A DNA stretch of 64,000 nt from an uncultured Sulfitobacter sp. Its GTDB lineage: Bacteria; Pseudomonadota; Alphaproteobacteria; Rhodobacterales; Rhodobacteraceae. Each line of letters starts with the position of its first letter. Position 1 is the stretch's first letter. This document shows, piece by piece, positions 9,314 to 18,865 of this stretch. A program made the position numbers and the translations under genes. The stretch is from contig NZ_CANMFS010000003.1 in assembly GCF_947497275.1 (NCBI RefSeq), positions 372,001 through 436,000 of the forward strand, given 5' to 3'. Below the pieces are notes generated by a model. The model searched no databases. It saw only the letters and a program-made list of their open reading frames with translations, and had not been told where the DNA came from.

Positions 9314-9769
9314 ATGCGCAAGTTTCTAGTGGTTCTGGACGACAGCCGCGAGTGTCTGAACGCCATGCGGTTCGCCGCGATGCGCGCCTCGAAAACCGGC
9401 GGCGGGGTCAAGGTACTGTCCGTCATTCCGCCCGAAGAGTTCAACCACTGGATCGGCGTGGGCGACATCATGCGCGAAGAAGCCCGCGAGCGGATCGAAG
9501 TGCATTTCGAGGTTTTCGCGAAATGGATGCGGGACCGGCAGGGGGTCGATCCCCAGCTGGTGATCCGCGAAGGGCAGCCGGTGGACGAGATCGTCGCACA
9601 GGTCCGCGAAGACAGCGAGATCGGCGTTCTGGTCCTTGGTGCTGGGGTCGATGGCAAGGGGCCCGGCCCGCTTGTCACCCAGCTGACGCGCAATGCAGGC
9701 ACCCTGCCGATCCCGATCACCATCGTGCCCGGCGATCTGAGCAAGGAACGGCTTGAAGCGATCACCTGA
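9314..9769 (+). CDS. Universal stress protein family
   Basis: MRKFLVVLDDSRECLNAMRFA; UspA-like C-terminus. Confidence 0.8.
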   Translation: MRKFLVVLDDSRECLNAMRFAAMRASKTGGGVKVLSVIPPEEFNHWIGVGDIMREEARERIEVHFEVFAKWMRDRQGVDPQLVIREGQPVDEIVAQVREDSEIGVLVLGAGVDGKGPGPLVTQLTRNAGTLPIPITIVPGDLSKERLEAIT

Positions 9770-9861
9770 GACCCCGATCACACTTTAGAATCATTCCAGA
9801 TACCTTGACATCGCGGCCCTTTATCCGCATATCTGGAACAGCCCAGATGGAGACCGTCCGC

Positions 9862-10422
9862 ATGTTTATCCAAACCGAATCGACACCCAATCCCGCCACC
9901 CTCAAGTTCCTGCCCGGCCAGACGGTTCTGGACATGGGCACGGCGGACTTCCCGACGGCAGACACCGCCGGAAGCTCACCGTTGGCCACGCGTCTGTTCG
10001 GCGTAGAGGGTGTGACCGGCGTGTTCTTCGGCACTGATTTCGTCACCATTACCAAGAACGACGAGTTGGATTGGGACCATCTCAAGCCCAGCCTGCTCGG
10101 CGCAATCATGGAGCATTTCCAGTCCGGGCAGCCCGTCATGGGCGCGGATCATACGCCCAAATCCGGCCATGCGGAGCATGACGGCGAGGACGGGGCTATC
10201 GTCGGCCAGATCAAGGAGCTGCTCGACAGCCGCGTGCGTCCCGCAGTGGCGCAGGATGGCGGCGACATCACGTTCCACGGCTTTGATCGCGGCGTCGTCT
10301 ACCTGCACATGCAGGGGGCCTGCGCGGGCTGCCCCTCCTCGACCCTGACGCTGAAGATGGGCATCGAGAACCTGCTGCGCCACTACATTCCCGAAGTGAC
10401 CGAAGTGCGCCCCGTCGCCTGA
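9862..10422 (+). CDS. NifU-family Fe-S scaffold protein
   Basis: MFIQTESTPNPATLKFLPG; C-terminal GACAGCPSSTLTLKMGIENLL. Confidence 0.95.
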   Translation: MFIQTESTPNPATLKFLPGQTVLDMGTADFPTADTAGSSPLATRLFGVEGVTGVFFGTDFVTITKNDELDWDHLKPSLLGAIMEHFQSGQPVMGADHTPKSGHAEHDGEDGAIVGQIKELLDSRVRPAVAQDGGDITFHGFDRGVVYLHMQGACAGCPSSTLTLKMGIENLLRHYIPEVTEVRPVA

Positions 10423-10435
10423 TCGGGACAGACGT

Positions 10436-11032
10436 ATGATCCTCGGATTCGATACGTCCGCCGCGCATTGCGCGGCGGCACTCTTGCAAGGTGACAAGAT
10501 CATCGCGCGCGCGCATGAACCGATGGCCAAAGGCCAGGCCGAGCGGCTCATGGTCCTTGTTCAGGATCTGCTGGACCAGTCTGGCACGGCACTGAGCGAT
10601 CTCGATGCGATCGGGGTTGGCATTGGTCCGGGCAACTTCACCGGCATTCGAATCGCCGTTTCCGCCGCACGGGGTCTTGCGCTTGGCCTCTCCATACCGG
10701 CGGTCGGCGTGAGCGCGTTCGACGCGCTGCACTATGGCACCCAGGCGCCATGTCTGTGCGCGGTAGATGCACGCCGCGATATGGTTTTCGTGCAGGGGTT
10801 CAACACCCCCGCCTACCAGTCTCCATCGCTGCAATCCATATCGGTGCTTGCAACCTCGGACGCGCCGGTGATCGGTGCCTTCGGTGCCGCACCCGTACAT
10901 TTCGTCGCCGACGCCATCGCGCATCTGTGCCTGGAACGCTATGCGCAGACCACAACACGGCCCAGCCCGTTATACATCCGGCCAGCCGATGCTGCCCCCG
11001 CGCGCGATGCGCCGCCCCGGATTCTGGTGTGA
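10436..11032 (+). CDS. tsaB: tRNA threonylcarbamoyladenosine biosynthesis protein TsaB
   Basis: ILGFDTSAAHCAAALL...GVGIGPGNFTGIRIAVSAARGLA. Confidence 0.92.
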   Translation: MILGFDTSAAHCAAALLQGDKIIARAHEPMAKGQAERLMVLVQDLLDQSGTALSDLDAIGVGIGPGNFTGIRIAVSAARGLALGLSIPAVGVSAFDALHYGTQAPCLCAVDARRDMVFVQGFNTPAYQSPSLQSISVLATSDAPVIGAFGAAPVHFVADAIAHLCLERYAQTTTRPSPLYIRPADAAPARDAPPRILV

Positions 11033-11448
11033 CGCCCGCTGACATGGCACGCATCCACGCCGCCGCCTTCATCCATGATCGCGGCTGGCAGGCGCAGGAG
11101 TTCGAGGCGCTTCTGCTCTCTCCACATATCACCGCGTTCACCGAGCCTGAGGCCTTCGCGCTGACCCGGACGCTGGCCGGCGAATCCGAGCTGATCACGC
11201 TCGCGGTGCATCCGGCACATCGGCGCCGCGGCCTTGCCCGCGGTCTGCTGGACCGCTGGCTTTCCGCTTCCTCGGGTCCCGCCCAAACCGCATTTCTCGA
11301 AGTCGCGTCAGACAATGACGCGGCCATCGCCCTGTACCAAAGCGTGGGATTCGAGCAGTCGGGTTTGCGGCGCGCCTATTATGTCCGCAAACCGGCCCCG
11401 GCCGTAGACGCGGTTCTGATGACGAAGACGCTGACGCGAGGGCAATAG
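11029..11448 (+). CDS. rimI: GNAT acetyltransferase, RimI-like
   Basis: GTG start overlapping tsaB stop; LAVHPAHRRRGLARGLLDRWL...EVASDNDAAIALYQSVGFE. Confidence 0.85.
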   Translation: MTPADMARIHAAAFIHDRGWQAQEFEALLLSPHITAFTEPEAFALTRTLAGESELITLAVHPAHRRRGLARGLLDRWLSASSGPAQTAFLEVASDNDAAIALYQSVGFEQSGLRRAYYVRKPAPAVDAVLMTKTLTRGQ

Positions 11449-11550
11449 CGCCCTGCACCCGCCGCAAACCAAGAATCCGGTTGACCCCATGCCCTTTAGC
11501 GCCGCAAATTTGGTGCAGCGTCGCGCAAGCAGACGTGCGACCGGGCAGAC

Positions 11551-11568
11551 GGGCCATCGCGATGGCCC
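11551..11568. promoter_or_regulatory. 18-bp perfect palindrome GGGCCATCGCGATGGCCC
   Basis: 31 bp upstream of BMP-family ABC binding-protein ATG. Confidence 0.4.
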
Positions 11569-11599
11569 CGGCCCCAATTCTATAACCTGGGAGAAACCA

Positions 11600-12595
11600 A
11601 TGACCCTGATGACCAAATTTCTCGGCGCTGCCGCCGCGACAGCGCTGAGCGCGGGTGCCGCACTGGCGGAACCTGCGCTGATCTTCGATCTGGGCGGCAA
11701 GTTCGACAAATCCTTCAACGAAGCCGCCTTTGCGGGTGCGCAGCGCTGGGCGGAAGAAACCGGAGAAACCTTCCGCGAGATCGAGCTTCAATCCGAAGCC
11801 CAGCGCGAGCAGGCGCTGCGCCGCTTTGCTGAAGCGGGTTCCAATCCCATCGTGATGACCGGCTTTGCTTTCGGCGACGCATTGGGCCAGGTCGCCACAG
11901 ACTATCCGGATACCGATTTTGTCATCATCGACATGGTTGTCGATCAGCCGAACGTCCGCTCTGTCGTGTTCAACGAGCATGAGGGATCCTACCTCGTCGG
12001 AATGTTGGCGGCACAGGCTTCCCAGACCGGCACGGTGAGCTTTATCGGCGGCATGGATATCCCGCTGATCCGTAAATTCGCCTGCGGCTATGCCGAGGGC
12101 GCGCTGGCGGTGAACCCCGAAATCGAGGTGATCGCGAACATGACCGGCACGACCCCTGCCGCCTGGAACGACCCCGTGAAAGGCTCCGAGCTGACGAAGG
12201 CTCAGATCAGCCAGGGCTCAGACGTGGTCTATGCCGCGGCAGGTGGCACCGGCGTCGGCGTGCTGCAAACGGCAGCCGATGAGGATATCCTGTCGATCGG
12301 CGTGGATTCCAACCAGAACTACCTGCACCCGGGCAAAGTCCTGACCTCCATGCTCAAGCGGGTCGACAACGCCGTTTATCAGGCATTCAAGGAGGGTGCC
12401 GGCATGGAAAAAGGCTTTAACGTGATGGGCGTCGGCAACGGTGGCGTCGGCTACGCAATGGACGAATACAACGCGGACCTCGTCACCGAAGAGATGCAAA
12501 GCACCGTGGACGAAGCGGCCGCGAAGATCTCCAGCGGCGAACTTGAAGTCCACGACTACATGTCCGACGACAGCTGCCCTGTGCTGAGCTTCTGA
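11600..12595 (+). CDS. BMP-family ABC transporter substrate-binding protein (nucleoside/purine type)
   Basis: signal peptide; LIFDLGGKFDKSFNEAAF...GSYLVGMLAAQ...FIGGMDIPLIRKFACGYAEG. Confidence 0.92.
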   Translation: MTLMTKFLGAAAATALSAGAALAEPALIFDLGGKFDKSFNEAAFAGAQRWAEETGETFREIELQSEAQREQALRRFAEAGSNPIVMTGFAFGDALGQVATDYPDTDFVIIDMVVDQPNVRSVVFNEHEGSYLVGMLAAQASQTGTVSFIGGMDIPLIRKFACGYAEGALAVNPEIEVIANMTGTTPAAWNDPVKGSELTKAQISQGSDVVYAAAGGTGVGVLQTAADEDILSIGVDSNQNYLHPGKVLTSMLKRVDNAVYQAFKEGAGMEKGFNVMGVGNGGVGYAMDEYNADLVTEEMQSTVDEAAAKISSGELEVHDYMSDDSCPVLSF

Positions 12596-12613
12596 CCGAT
12601 CCGACAGAAGACA

Positions 12614-12646
12614 GGCCGCGTCGGGACACTCGACGCGGCCCTTTTT
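12614..12646 (+). terminator. Intrinsic terminator/attenuator between substrate-binding protein and ATPase genes
   Basis: GGCCGCGTCG-GGACACT-CGACGCGGCC then CTTTTT. Confidence 0.85.
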
Positions 12647-12707
12647 CCAGCGATCCTCCGCCAAGGCCCGCAGCCCTGTAAATGCGTGCCACACCAAGGA
12701 CTGCCTC

Positions 12708-14303
12708 ATGACCTCCGATCCCGCCATCGAACTCAAAGGCATTTCCAAGGCCTTCGGCCCGGTGCAGGCGAACAAGGATATCTCGATCCGCGTCATGCCC
12801 GGCACCATCCACGGCATCATCGGCGAAAACGGCGCGGGCAAATCCACGCTGATGTCGATCCTCTACGGCTTTTACAAAGCTGATAAGGGCGAAATTTTTG
12901 TCGCGGGCAAGAAAACCAACATCACCGACAGCCAGGCTGCAATCGCTGCAGGCATCGGCATGGTTTTCCAGCATTTCAAGCTGGTCGAGAATTTCACCGT
13001 ACTTGAAAATGTCATTCTGGGGGCCGAGGACGGGCGGTTGCTCAAACCTTCCATCGCCAAGGCCCGCCGCACGCTTGTGGAACTGGCGGAGGACTACGGC
13101 CTCAACGTCGAGCCCGATGCGCTGGTACAGGACATCGGCGTCGGCATGCAACAACGGGTCGAGATCCTCAAGGCGCTCTACCGGCAGGCGGATATTCTCA
13201 TTCTGGACGAACCGACGGGCGTTCTGACGCCTGCGGAGGCCGACCAGCTTTTCCGCATTCTCGACCGGTTGCGCGCGGAGGGCAAAACCATCATCCTGAT
13301 CACCCACAAGCTGCGCGAAATCATGGATATCACCGATACCGTCTCGGTCATGCGGCGTGGCGAGATGACGGCAACGGTCAAAACCTCCGAGACATCACCC
13401 GCCGAACTGGCCGAACTGATGGTGGGGCGCAAGGTTCTCTTGCGGGTCGACAAGACACCCGCCAAACCGGGGCCTGTCGTGCTGGATGTCCAGAATCTGC
13501 ACGTCAAGGACGAAAAGGGCGTCGAGCGGCTGCGCGGCATTGATCTACAGGTGCACGCGGGGGAAATACTGGGCATCGCGGGTGTCGCGGGCAACGGGCA
13601 ATCCGAACTGCTCGAAGTGCTGGGCGGCTACGCCGACGGGACCGGTACGATCACAGTGAACGGCGAATCCATCGACCTGAGCGGCGCGAAGTCCGACGGC
13701 CAGTCGCGCCGTGCGCGCGGCATCGCGCATGTCCCCGAAGATCGCCAGCGCGAGGGCCTGATCATGGATTTCCATGCCTGGGAAAACGTCGCCTTCGGCT
13801 ATCATAACGATCCTTCCTACCGCTCCGGTATCCTGATGGACAACGCCGCGATCCGCGCGGACACGGAAGGTAAGATGGCGCGGTTCGACGTCCGTCCGCC
13901 CGACCCCAAACTGGCCGCCAAGAATTTCTCGGGCGGCAACCAGCAGAAAATCGTGCTCGCCCGCGAGATCGAGCGGAACCCCGATCTGTTGCTGATCGGC
14001 CAGCCGACGCGCGGCGTCGACATCGGCGCAATCGAATTCATCCACCAACAAATCGTCGCCCTGCGCGACAAGGGCAAGGCGGTGCTGCTCGTCTCGGTCG
14101 AACTTGACGAGATCATGGCGCTGTCGGACCGGATTGCGGTGATGTTCGACGGGCAAATCATGGGCGAGCGTCTGCCGTCGGAAACGGATGAGAAAGAGCT
14201 TGGGCTGTTGATGGCCGGCATCACGGACACCGGGGCTGAACACAGCGTGGCTGAGGTGCAGGGCAATCTCGCCCATGTGCACGCAGCGGAAAAAGGGGTC
14301 TGA
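12708..14303 (+). CDS. Duplicated-domain ABC transporter ATP-binding protein (BMP-associated)
   Basis: two ABC cassettes: GENGAGKSTL...LDEPTGVLTP and FSGGNQQKIVLAREIERNPDLLLIGQPTRGVD. Confidence 0.93.
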   Translation: MTSDPAIELKGISKAFGPVQANKDISIRVMPGTIHGIIGENGAGKSTLMSILYGFYKADKGEIFVAGKKTNITDSQAAIAAGIGMVFQHFKLVENFTVLENVILGAEDGRLLKPSIAKARRTLVELAEDYGLNVEPDALVQDIGVGMQQRVEILKALYRQADILILDEPTGVLTPAEADQLFRILDRLRAEGKTIILITHKLREIMDITDTVSVMRRGEMTATVKTSETSPAELAELMVGRKVLLRVDKTPAKPGPVVLDVQNLHVKDEKGVERLRGIDLQVHAGEILGIAGVAGNGQSELLEVLGGYADGTGTITVNGESIDLSGAKSDGQSRRARGIAHVPEDRQREGLIMDFHAWENVAFGYHNDPSYRSGILMDNAAIRADTEGKMARFDVRPPDPKLAAKNFSGGNQQKIVLAREIERNPDLLLIGQPTRGVDIGAIEFIHQQIVALRDKGKAVLLVSVELDEIMALSDRIAVMFDGQIMGERLPSETDEKELGLLMAGITDTGAEHSVAEVQGNLAHVHAAEKGV

Positions 14304-14304
14304 G

Positions 14305-15417
14305 ATGGATGTGATGCCAAAATGGGCCGAGGTGATCCTCGTGCCGCTGATCTCGCTTCTGCTCGCGGCGGTGCTGTCGGCGCTGGTGATCCTCGCAATC
14401 GGTGAAGATCCTGTCGCTGCGGTCAAGCTGATGGTCAACGGTGCGCTGGGGTCCAGCTATGGGTGGGGCTATACGCTTTATTACGCGACCAACTTCATGT
14501 TCACGGGGCTGGCCGTGGCCGTCGCCTTTCACGCGCGCCTGTTCAACATCGGCGGGGAAGGACAGGCCGCACTCGGCGGTCTGGGCGTCGCACTTGCCTG
14601 CCTCTATATCCCATGGCCGCATTGGTCGCTGGCGCTGATCGGAGCAACAGTTGCCGCCGGGCTGTTCGGCGCGGCGTGGGCCGCGATCCCCGGGTGGCTT
14701 CAGGCCCGGCGCGGCAGCCATATCGTCATCACCACCATCATGTTCAACTTCATCGCGGCGTCCCTGCTTAACTACGTGCTGGTCAACATGCTTCGTCCGC
14801 AAGGGTCGATGGACCCGGCCACCGCCCGTTTCCCGGAGGCCGTCAACCTGCCGACGCTGCACGATCTGCTCGCCCCGATCGGCATCAGTTTCTCCAAGGC
14901 GGCCCCCGCAAACGTCTCGCTGCTGGTCGCCGTTGCGGCCTGTGTCTTGATCTGGTTGCTGATCTGGCGCACCCGACTTGGCTATGAAATCCGCTCCTAC
15001 GGCCATTCTGAATCGGCGGCGCGCTACGCCGGAATGCCGCCGACCCGGATCATCATGATCACCATGCTGATCTCCGGCGGGCTGGCCGGGATGATGGCGA
15101 TCAACAACGTCATGGGAGAAGCGGAGCGGCTGGTGCTGAACTCCGTCGAGGGTGCCGGGTTCATCGGCATCGCCGTCGCGCTGATGGGCCGGTCGCATCC
15201 GTTCGGCGTCTTCATCGCCGCGATCCTGTTTGGCTTTCTCTATCAGGGCGGGGCCGAGCTTGCGCTCTGGACAACGATCCCGCGCGATCTGATCGTCGTG
15301 ATCCAGGCGCTGGTGATCCTCTTCACCGGCGCGCTCGACAACATGGTGCGGATGCCGCTTGAGCGGGTCTTCCTGTCTCTGCGCCGCGCGCCCAAGCCCG
15401 AGCGCAAGGAGGTCTGA
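14305..15417 (+). CDS. ABC transporter permease (BMP system)
   Basis: FNIGGEGQAALGGLGVALA; multi-TM. Confidence 0.9.
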   Translation: MDVMPKWAEVILVPLISLLLAAVLSALVILAIGEDPVAAVKLMVNGALGSSYGWGYTLYYATNFMFTGLAVAVAFHARLFNIGGEGQAALGGLGVALACLYIPWPHWSLALIGATVAAGLFGAAWAAIPGWLQARRGSHIVITTIMFNFIAASLLNYVLVNMLRPQGSMDPATARFPEAVNLPTLHDLLAPIGISFSKAAPANVSLLVAVAACVLIWLLIWRTRLGYEIRSYGHSESAARYAGMPPTRIIMITMLISGGLAGMMAINNVMGEAERLVLNSVEGAGFIGIAVALMGRSHPFGVFIAAILFGFLYQGGAELALWTTIPRDLIVVIQALVILFTGALDNMVRMPLERVFLSLRRAPKPERKEV

Positions 15418-15421
15418 GCAG

Positions 15422-16393
15422 ATGGACATGTATCTTACCCTGATCCAGTTGCTCGATTCGACGGTGCGCCTTGCCACGCCTCTGCTGCTGGCGTGTCTGG
15501 CTGGCCTGTTTTCGGAACGCGCGGGCATTTTCGACATCGGCCTCGAAGGCAAGATGCTGGCCGCCGCGTTCTTTTCCGCCGCCGTCGCGGCATTGACCGG
15601 ATCGGTCTGGGTCGGGCTGCTGGCGGGCATCGCCGCCTCGCTGGCGCTGAGCGCCATCCACGGCATCGCCTCGATCACCTTTCGCGGCAATCAATTGATC
15701 TCCGGCGTTGCGATCAACTTCCTCGCGGCGGGCATGACGGTATTGATCGCCCAGGCGTGGTTTCGACAGGGCGGACGCACGCCCTCGCTGATCGGCAATG
15801 CCCGGTTCGAGCCTGTCACCCTGCCCTTTGCCGAAGCCCTGCAAAACGTACCCTTCATCGGACCGCTTTATTACGAGCTGATCTCGGGGCATTCCGTGTT
15901 GGTCTATATGGCGTTTGCCGCTGTGCCGCTGACCTGGTGGATCCTGTTTCGAACACGGTTCGGTCTGCGCCTGCGCGCGGTCGGAGAAAACCCCGCGGCG
16001 GTCGATACCGCCGGCGTCTCCGTCGTCGGTCTGCGCTTTGCCGCCGTGGCGATCTGTGGCGTGCTGTGTGGTGTCGCGGGCGCCTACCTCAGCACCGCGC
16101 TGCAAGCCGGGTTCGTCAAGGATATGGCGGCGGGGCGCGGTTTCATCGCACTCGCCGCGCTGATCTTCGCCAAATGGCGGCCGTGGCACGCGCTTTATGC
16201 GACGCTGTTGTTCGGCCTTTTCGGGGCGCTGGAAACGCGCCCCGACGTGATCGAATCGCTGATCGGGATGAAGGTGCAGGGACAACTACTTGCCGCATTG
16301 CCCTACGTCATGACGGTGATCATCCTTGCCGGTTTTGTGGGCAAGGCGATCCCGCCCCGGGCCGGTGGCGAACCCTATGTGAAAGAGCGATAG
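15422..16393 (+). CDS. ABC transporter permease (BMP system)
   Basis: FSERAGIFDIGLEGKMLAAAF; multi-TM. Confidence 0.9.
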   Translation: MDMYLTLIQLLDSTVRLATPLLLACLAGLFSERAGIFDIGLEGKMLAAAFFSAAVAALTGSVWVGLLAGIAASLALSAIHGIASITFRGNQLISGVAINFLAAGMTVLIAQAWFRQGGRTPSLIGNARFEPVTLPFAEALQNVPFIGPLYYELISGHSVLVYMAFAAVPLTWWILFRTRFGLRLRAVGENPAAVDTAGVSVVGLRFAAVAICGVLCGVAGAYLSTALQAGFVKDMAAGRGFIALAALIFAKWRPWHALYATLLFGLFGALETRPDVIESLIGMKVQGQLLAALPYVMTVIILAGFVGKAIPPRAGGEPYVKER

Positions 16394-16481
16394 GACCGAC
16401 AGGGAAGATGGTTTATATCCTATGCAAGCTTGGGCCGGATCGCTTGTTGATCTAGGGCTCTGGTACGCCTAAGGGAACGCC

Positions 16482-17393
16482 ATGCAGATCTACCTTCCCA
16501 TTGCCGAAGTATCGGTCAACGCCTTCCTGCTACTGGGCCTGGGGGGGATCGTGGGTATCCTTTCGGGCATGTTCGGCGTGGGCGGCGGATTTCTGATGAC
16601 GCCGTTGCTGTTTTTCATCGGCATCCCCCCCGCCGTGGCCGTCGCCACCGAAGCGAACCAGATCGTCGCGTCGTCCTTTTCCGGCGTGCTCGCCCATTTC
16701 AAACGCAAGACCGTCGATCTGAGGATGGGCACCGTGCTGCTTGTCGGTGGTCTGGTCGGTGCCGCGTTGGGTGTGATGGTGTTCAACTATCTCAAGGCGC
16801 AGGGCCAGGTCGATCTGTTGGTCAAGCTCTGCTACGTTGTTTTCCTGGGCGTCATCGGCGGGCTGATGTTCATCGAAAGCCTCAAAGCCATTCGCAACAC
16901 CAAGCGCGGCAAAGCCCCCAAACGCAAAAAGCACAATTGGATCCATGGCTTGCCGCTGAAAATGCGGTTCCGGGTCTCGGGCCTGTATATTTCGGTCATC
17001 CCGCCGCTGATCGTCGGTGTCGCCGTCGGTGTGCTGGCCGCGATCATGGGGGTCGGCGGCGGTTTCATCATGGTCCCCGCGATGATCTATCTGCTCGGCA
17101 TGCCGACCAAGGTCGTCGTCGGCACGTCGCTGTTCCAGATCATCTTCGTCACCGCCTTCACGACGATGCTGCACGCGACGACGAACTTCACTGTCGACAT
17201 CGTGCTGGCCGTTCTGCTGCTGGTCGGCGGTGTGGTGGGGGCACAGATCGGCACGCGGATCGGGATCAAGATGAAGGCCGAGCAACTGCGCATCCTCCTC
17301 GCCATCATGGTTTTGGTCGTCTGCGGTAAACTGGCCCTTGAGTTGCTGCTGCAACCGGCCGAGTTGTACTCCATCGGGACGGAGGGCCATTGA
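16482..17393 (+). CDS. TauE/SafE-family sulfite exporter-like permease
   Basis: GILSGMFGVGGGFLMTPLL and AAIMGVGGGFIMVPAMIYLLGMPTKVVVGTSLFQ. Confidence 0.9.
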   Translation: MQIYLPIAEVSVNAFLLLGLGGIVGILSGMFGVGGGFLMTPLLFFIGIPPAVAVATEANQIVASSFSGVLAHFKRKTVDLRMGTVLLVGGLVGAALGVMVFNYLKAQGQVDLLVKLCYVVFLGVIGGLMFIESLKAIRNTKRGKAPKRKKHNWIHGLPLKMRFRVSGLYISVIPPLIVGVAVGVLAAIMGVGGGFIMVPAMIYLLGMPTKVVVGTSLFQIIFVTAFTTMLHATTNFTVDIVLAVLLLVGGVVGAQIGTRIGIKMKAEQLRILLAIMVLVVCGKLALELLLQPAELYSIGTEGH

Positions 17394-18160
17394 TGCGCGG
17401 GTTTTTCGCCATGATATCGTGCTGGGTGCTGCTTGCCTCCGTCGCAGGCGCCAAGGAAGAGGTCGTTCTGGGGCTCAGCCGCAACACCGTGTCCATTACG
17501 ACAAACTTCGATGGCTCCGAAATTCTTGTCTTTGGCGCGGTAAAGCGTGAAACTCCGATTCCCGCCGGATCGGACCTAGAGGTGATTGTCACGGTCGCCG
17601 GCCCGTCCTATCCGGTGCTGGTGCGCCGCAAGGAAAAGCGGTTCGGCATCTGGGTGAATACGGATGCGGTCGAGGTGGACCGCGCGCCGTCCTTCTACGC
17701 GATCAACACCTCCGGCCCGCTGGACGACATCCTGTCCGCCGTCGAGGACCAGCGCCACAAGATCACCATCCCGCAAGCGATCCGGTCCGTCGGCGCACCG
17801 CAAAGCATCAGCGATGCAGGTGCCTTTACGCAATCGCTGATCCGGATCCGCAAGAAATCCAACCTGTACCAGCGCAACGAGGGCGCGGTGACGGTCGAGG
17901 AACAGACGCTTTTTCGCACCTCCGTCACCCTGCCCGCAGCCCTGACAGAAGGCGGCTATGACACCCGCATCTACCTGATGCGTGGCGGGTCGGTCGTGGC
18001 GCAGTACGAGACCATCATCGATGTGCGCAAGGTCGGGCTGGAGCGGTGGCTGTTCAAACTCTCGCGCGAGCAATCGTTGATCTATGGCCTTTTGTCGCTC
18101 GCGATTGCCATCGCGGCGGGCTGGGGCGCGTCGGCTGTGTTCGGACTGCTGCGCCGCTAG
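17393..18160 (+). CDS. TIGR02186-family membrane protein
   Basis: signal peptide, C-terminal TM; syntenic with TauE/SafE. Confidence 0.75.
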   Translation: MRGFFAMISCWVLLASVAGAKEEVVLGLSRNTVSITTNFDGSEILVFGAVKRETPIPAGSDLEVIVTVAGPSYPVLVRRKEKRFGIWVNTDAVEVDRAPSFYAINTSGPLDDILSAVEDQRHKITIPQAIRSVGAPQSISDAGAFTQSLIRIRKKSNLYQRNEGAVTVEEQTLFRTSVTLPAALTEGGYDTRIYLMRGGSVVAQYETIIDVRKVGLERWLFKLSREQSLIYGLLSLAIAIAAGWGASAVFGLLRR

Positions 18161-18166
18161 GACAGC

Positions 18167-18865
18167 TTAGCCGCGTCCGAGAAACGGCATCTTCGTCGCC
18201 ATAACGGTCATGAACGGAATATTGGCCGACAGAGGCAGGCGCGCCATGTGCAGCACGGCGGCTGCGGCGTGCGACACATCCATCGTCTGCATATCCGGGT
18301 TCGCGGTCTTGAGACCCACCAACAGCTCACTTTCGGCATTGCCGATGTCGATCTGGCCCGCCGTGATATCAAAGGGCCGCCCGTCGAGCGCGAGCGATTT
18401 CGTCAGACCGGTAATCGCGTGCTTGGTCGTGCTGTAGCAGATCGTATTCTCGCGAGGTGTGTGCGCGGAAATCGACCCATTGTTGATGATCCGCCCGCCG
18501 CCCCCCTGCGCGCGAAAGCGGCCAAACGCCAGCCGCGCGGCAATGAACATGCCGCGCAGGTTCACGCTCAGCACGTCTTCCCAAACCTCGAGCGGCACCT
18601 CGTCAATGGGAACGGACGGCCCGAAAACACCGGCGTTGTTGAACAGGACATCCAGCTGGCCAAACCTGTCGAAAGCGGCGGCCATCGCATCGCCGTCCGT
18701 CACATCCGCAGGCAGGGACACAGCATTCGGATGATCATCCGCCACCTCCGCGAGCCGCTCCGCGCGCCGCGCGACCATCCCCACGCGCCATCCGGCCTCA
18801 AGAAACGCCTCCGCCGTGGTGCGGCCGATGCCGGAACTGGCGCCGGTGATCAGGATCGACTTCAT
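18167..18865 (-). CDS. SDR-family oxidoreductase
   Basis: ITGASSGIGRTTAEAF...NNAGVFG...YSTTKHAITGLTKSLALD. Confidence 0.9.
   Translation of the reverse strand: MKSILITGASSGIGRTTAEAFLEAGWRVGMVARRAERLAEVADDHPNAVSLPADVTDGDAMAAAFDRFGQLDVLFNNAGVFGPSVPIDEVPLEVWEDVLSVNLRGMFIAARLAFGRFRAQGGGGRIINNGSISAHTPRENTICYSTTKHAITGLTKSLALDGRPFDITAGQIDIGNAESELLVGLKTANPDMQTMDVSHAAAAVLHMARLPLSANIPFMTVMATKMPFLGRG

Noticed and set aside
8245-9765. 506-aa minus-strand ORF
   Set aside because: Antisense to aminotransferase and universal stress protein genes; no recognisable domain
14221-16285. Long minus-strand ORFs (489 and 320 aa) opposite the ABC permeases
   Set aside because: Shadow ORFs rich in R/D/H/Q from high-GC codon bias; permeases on the plus strand are unambiguous
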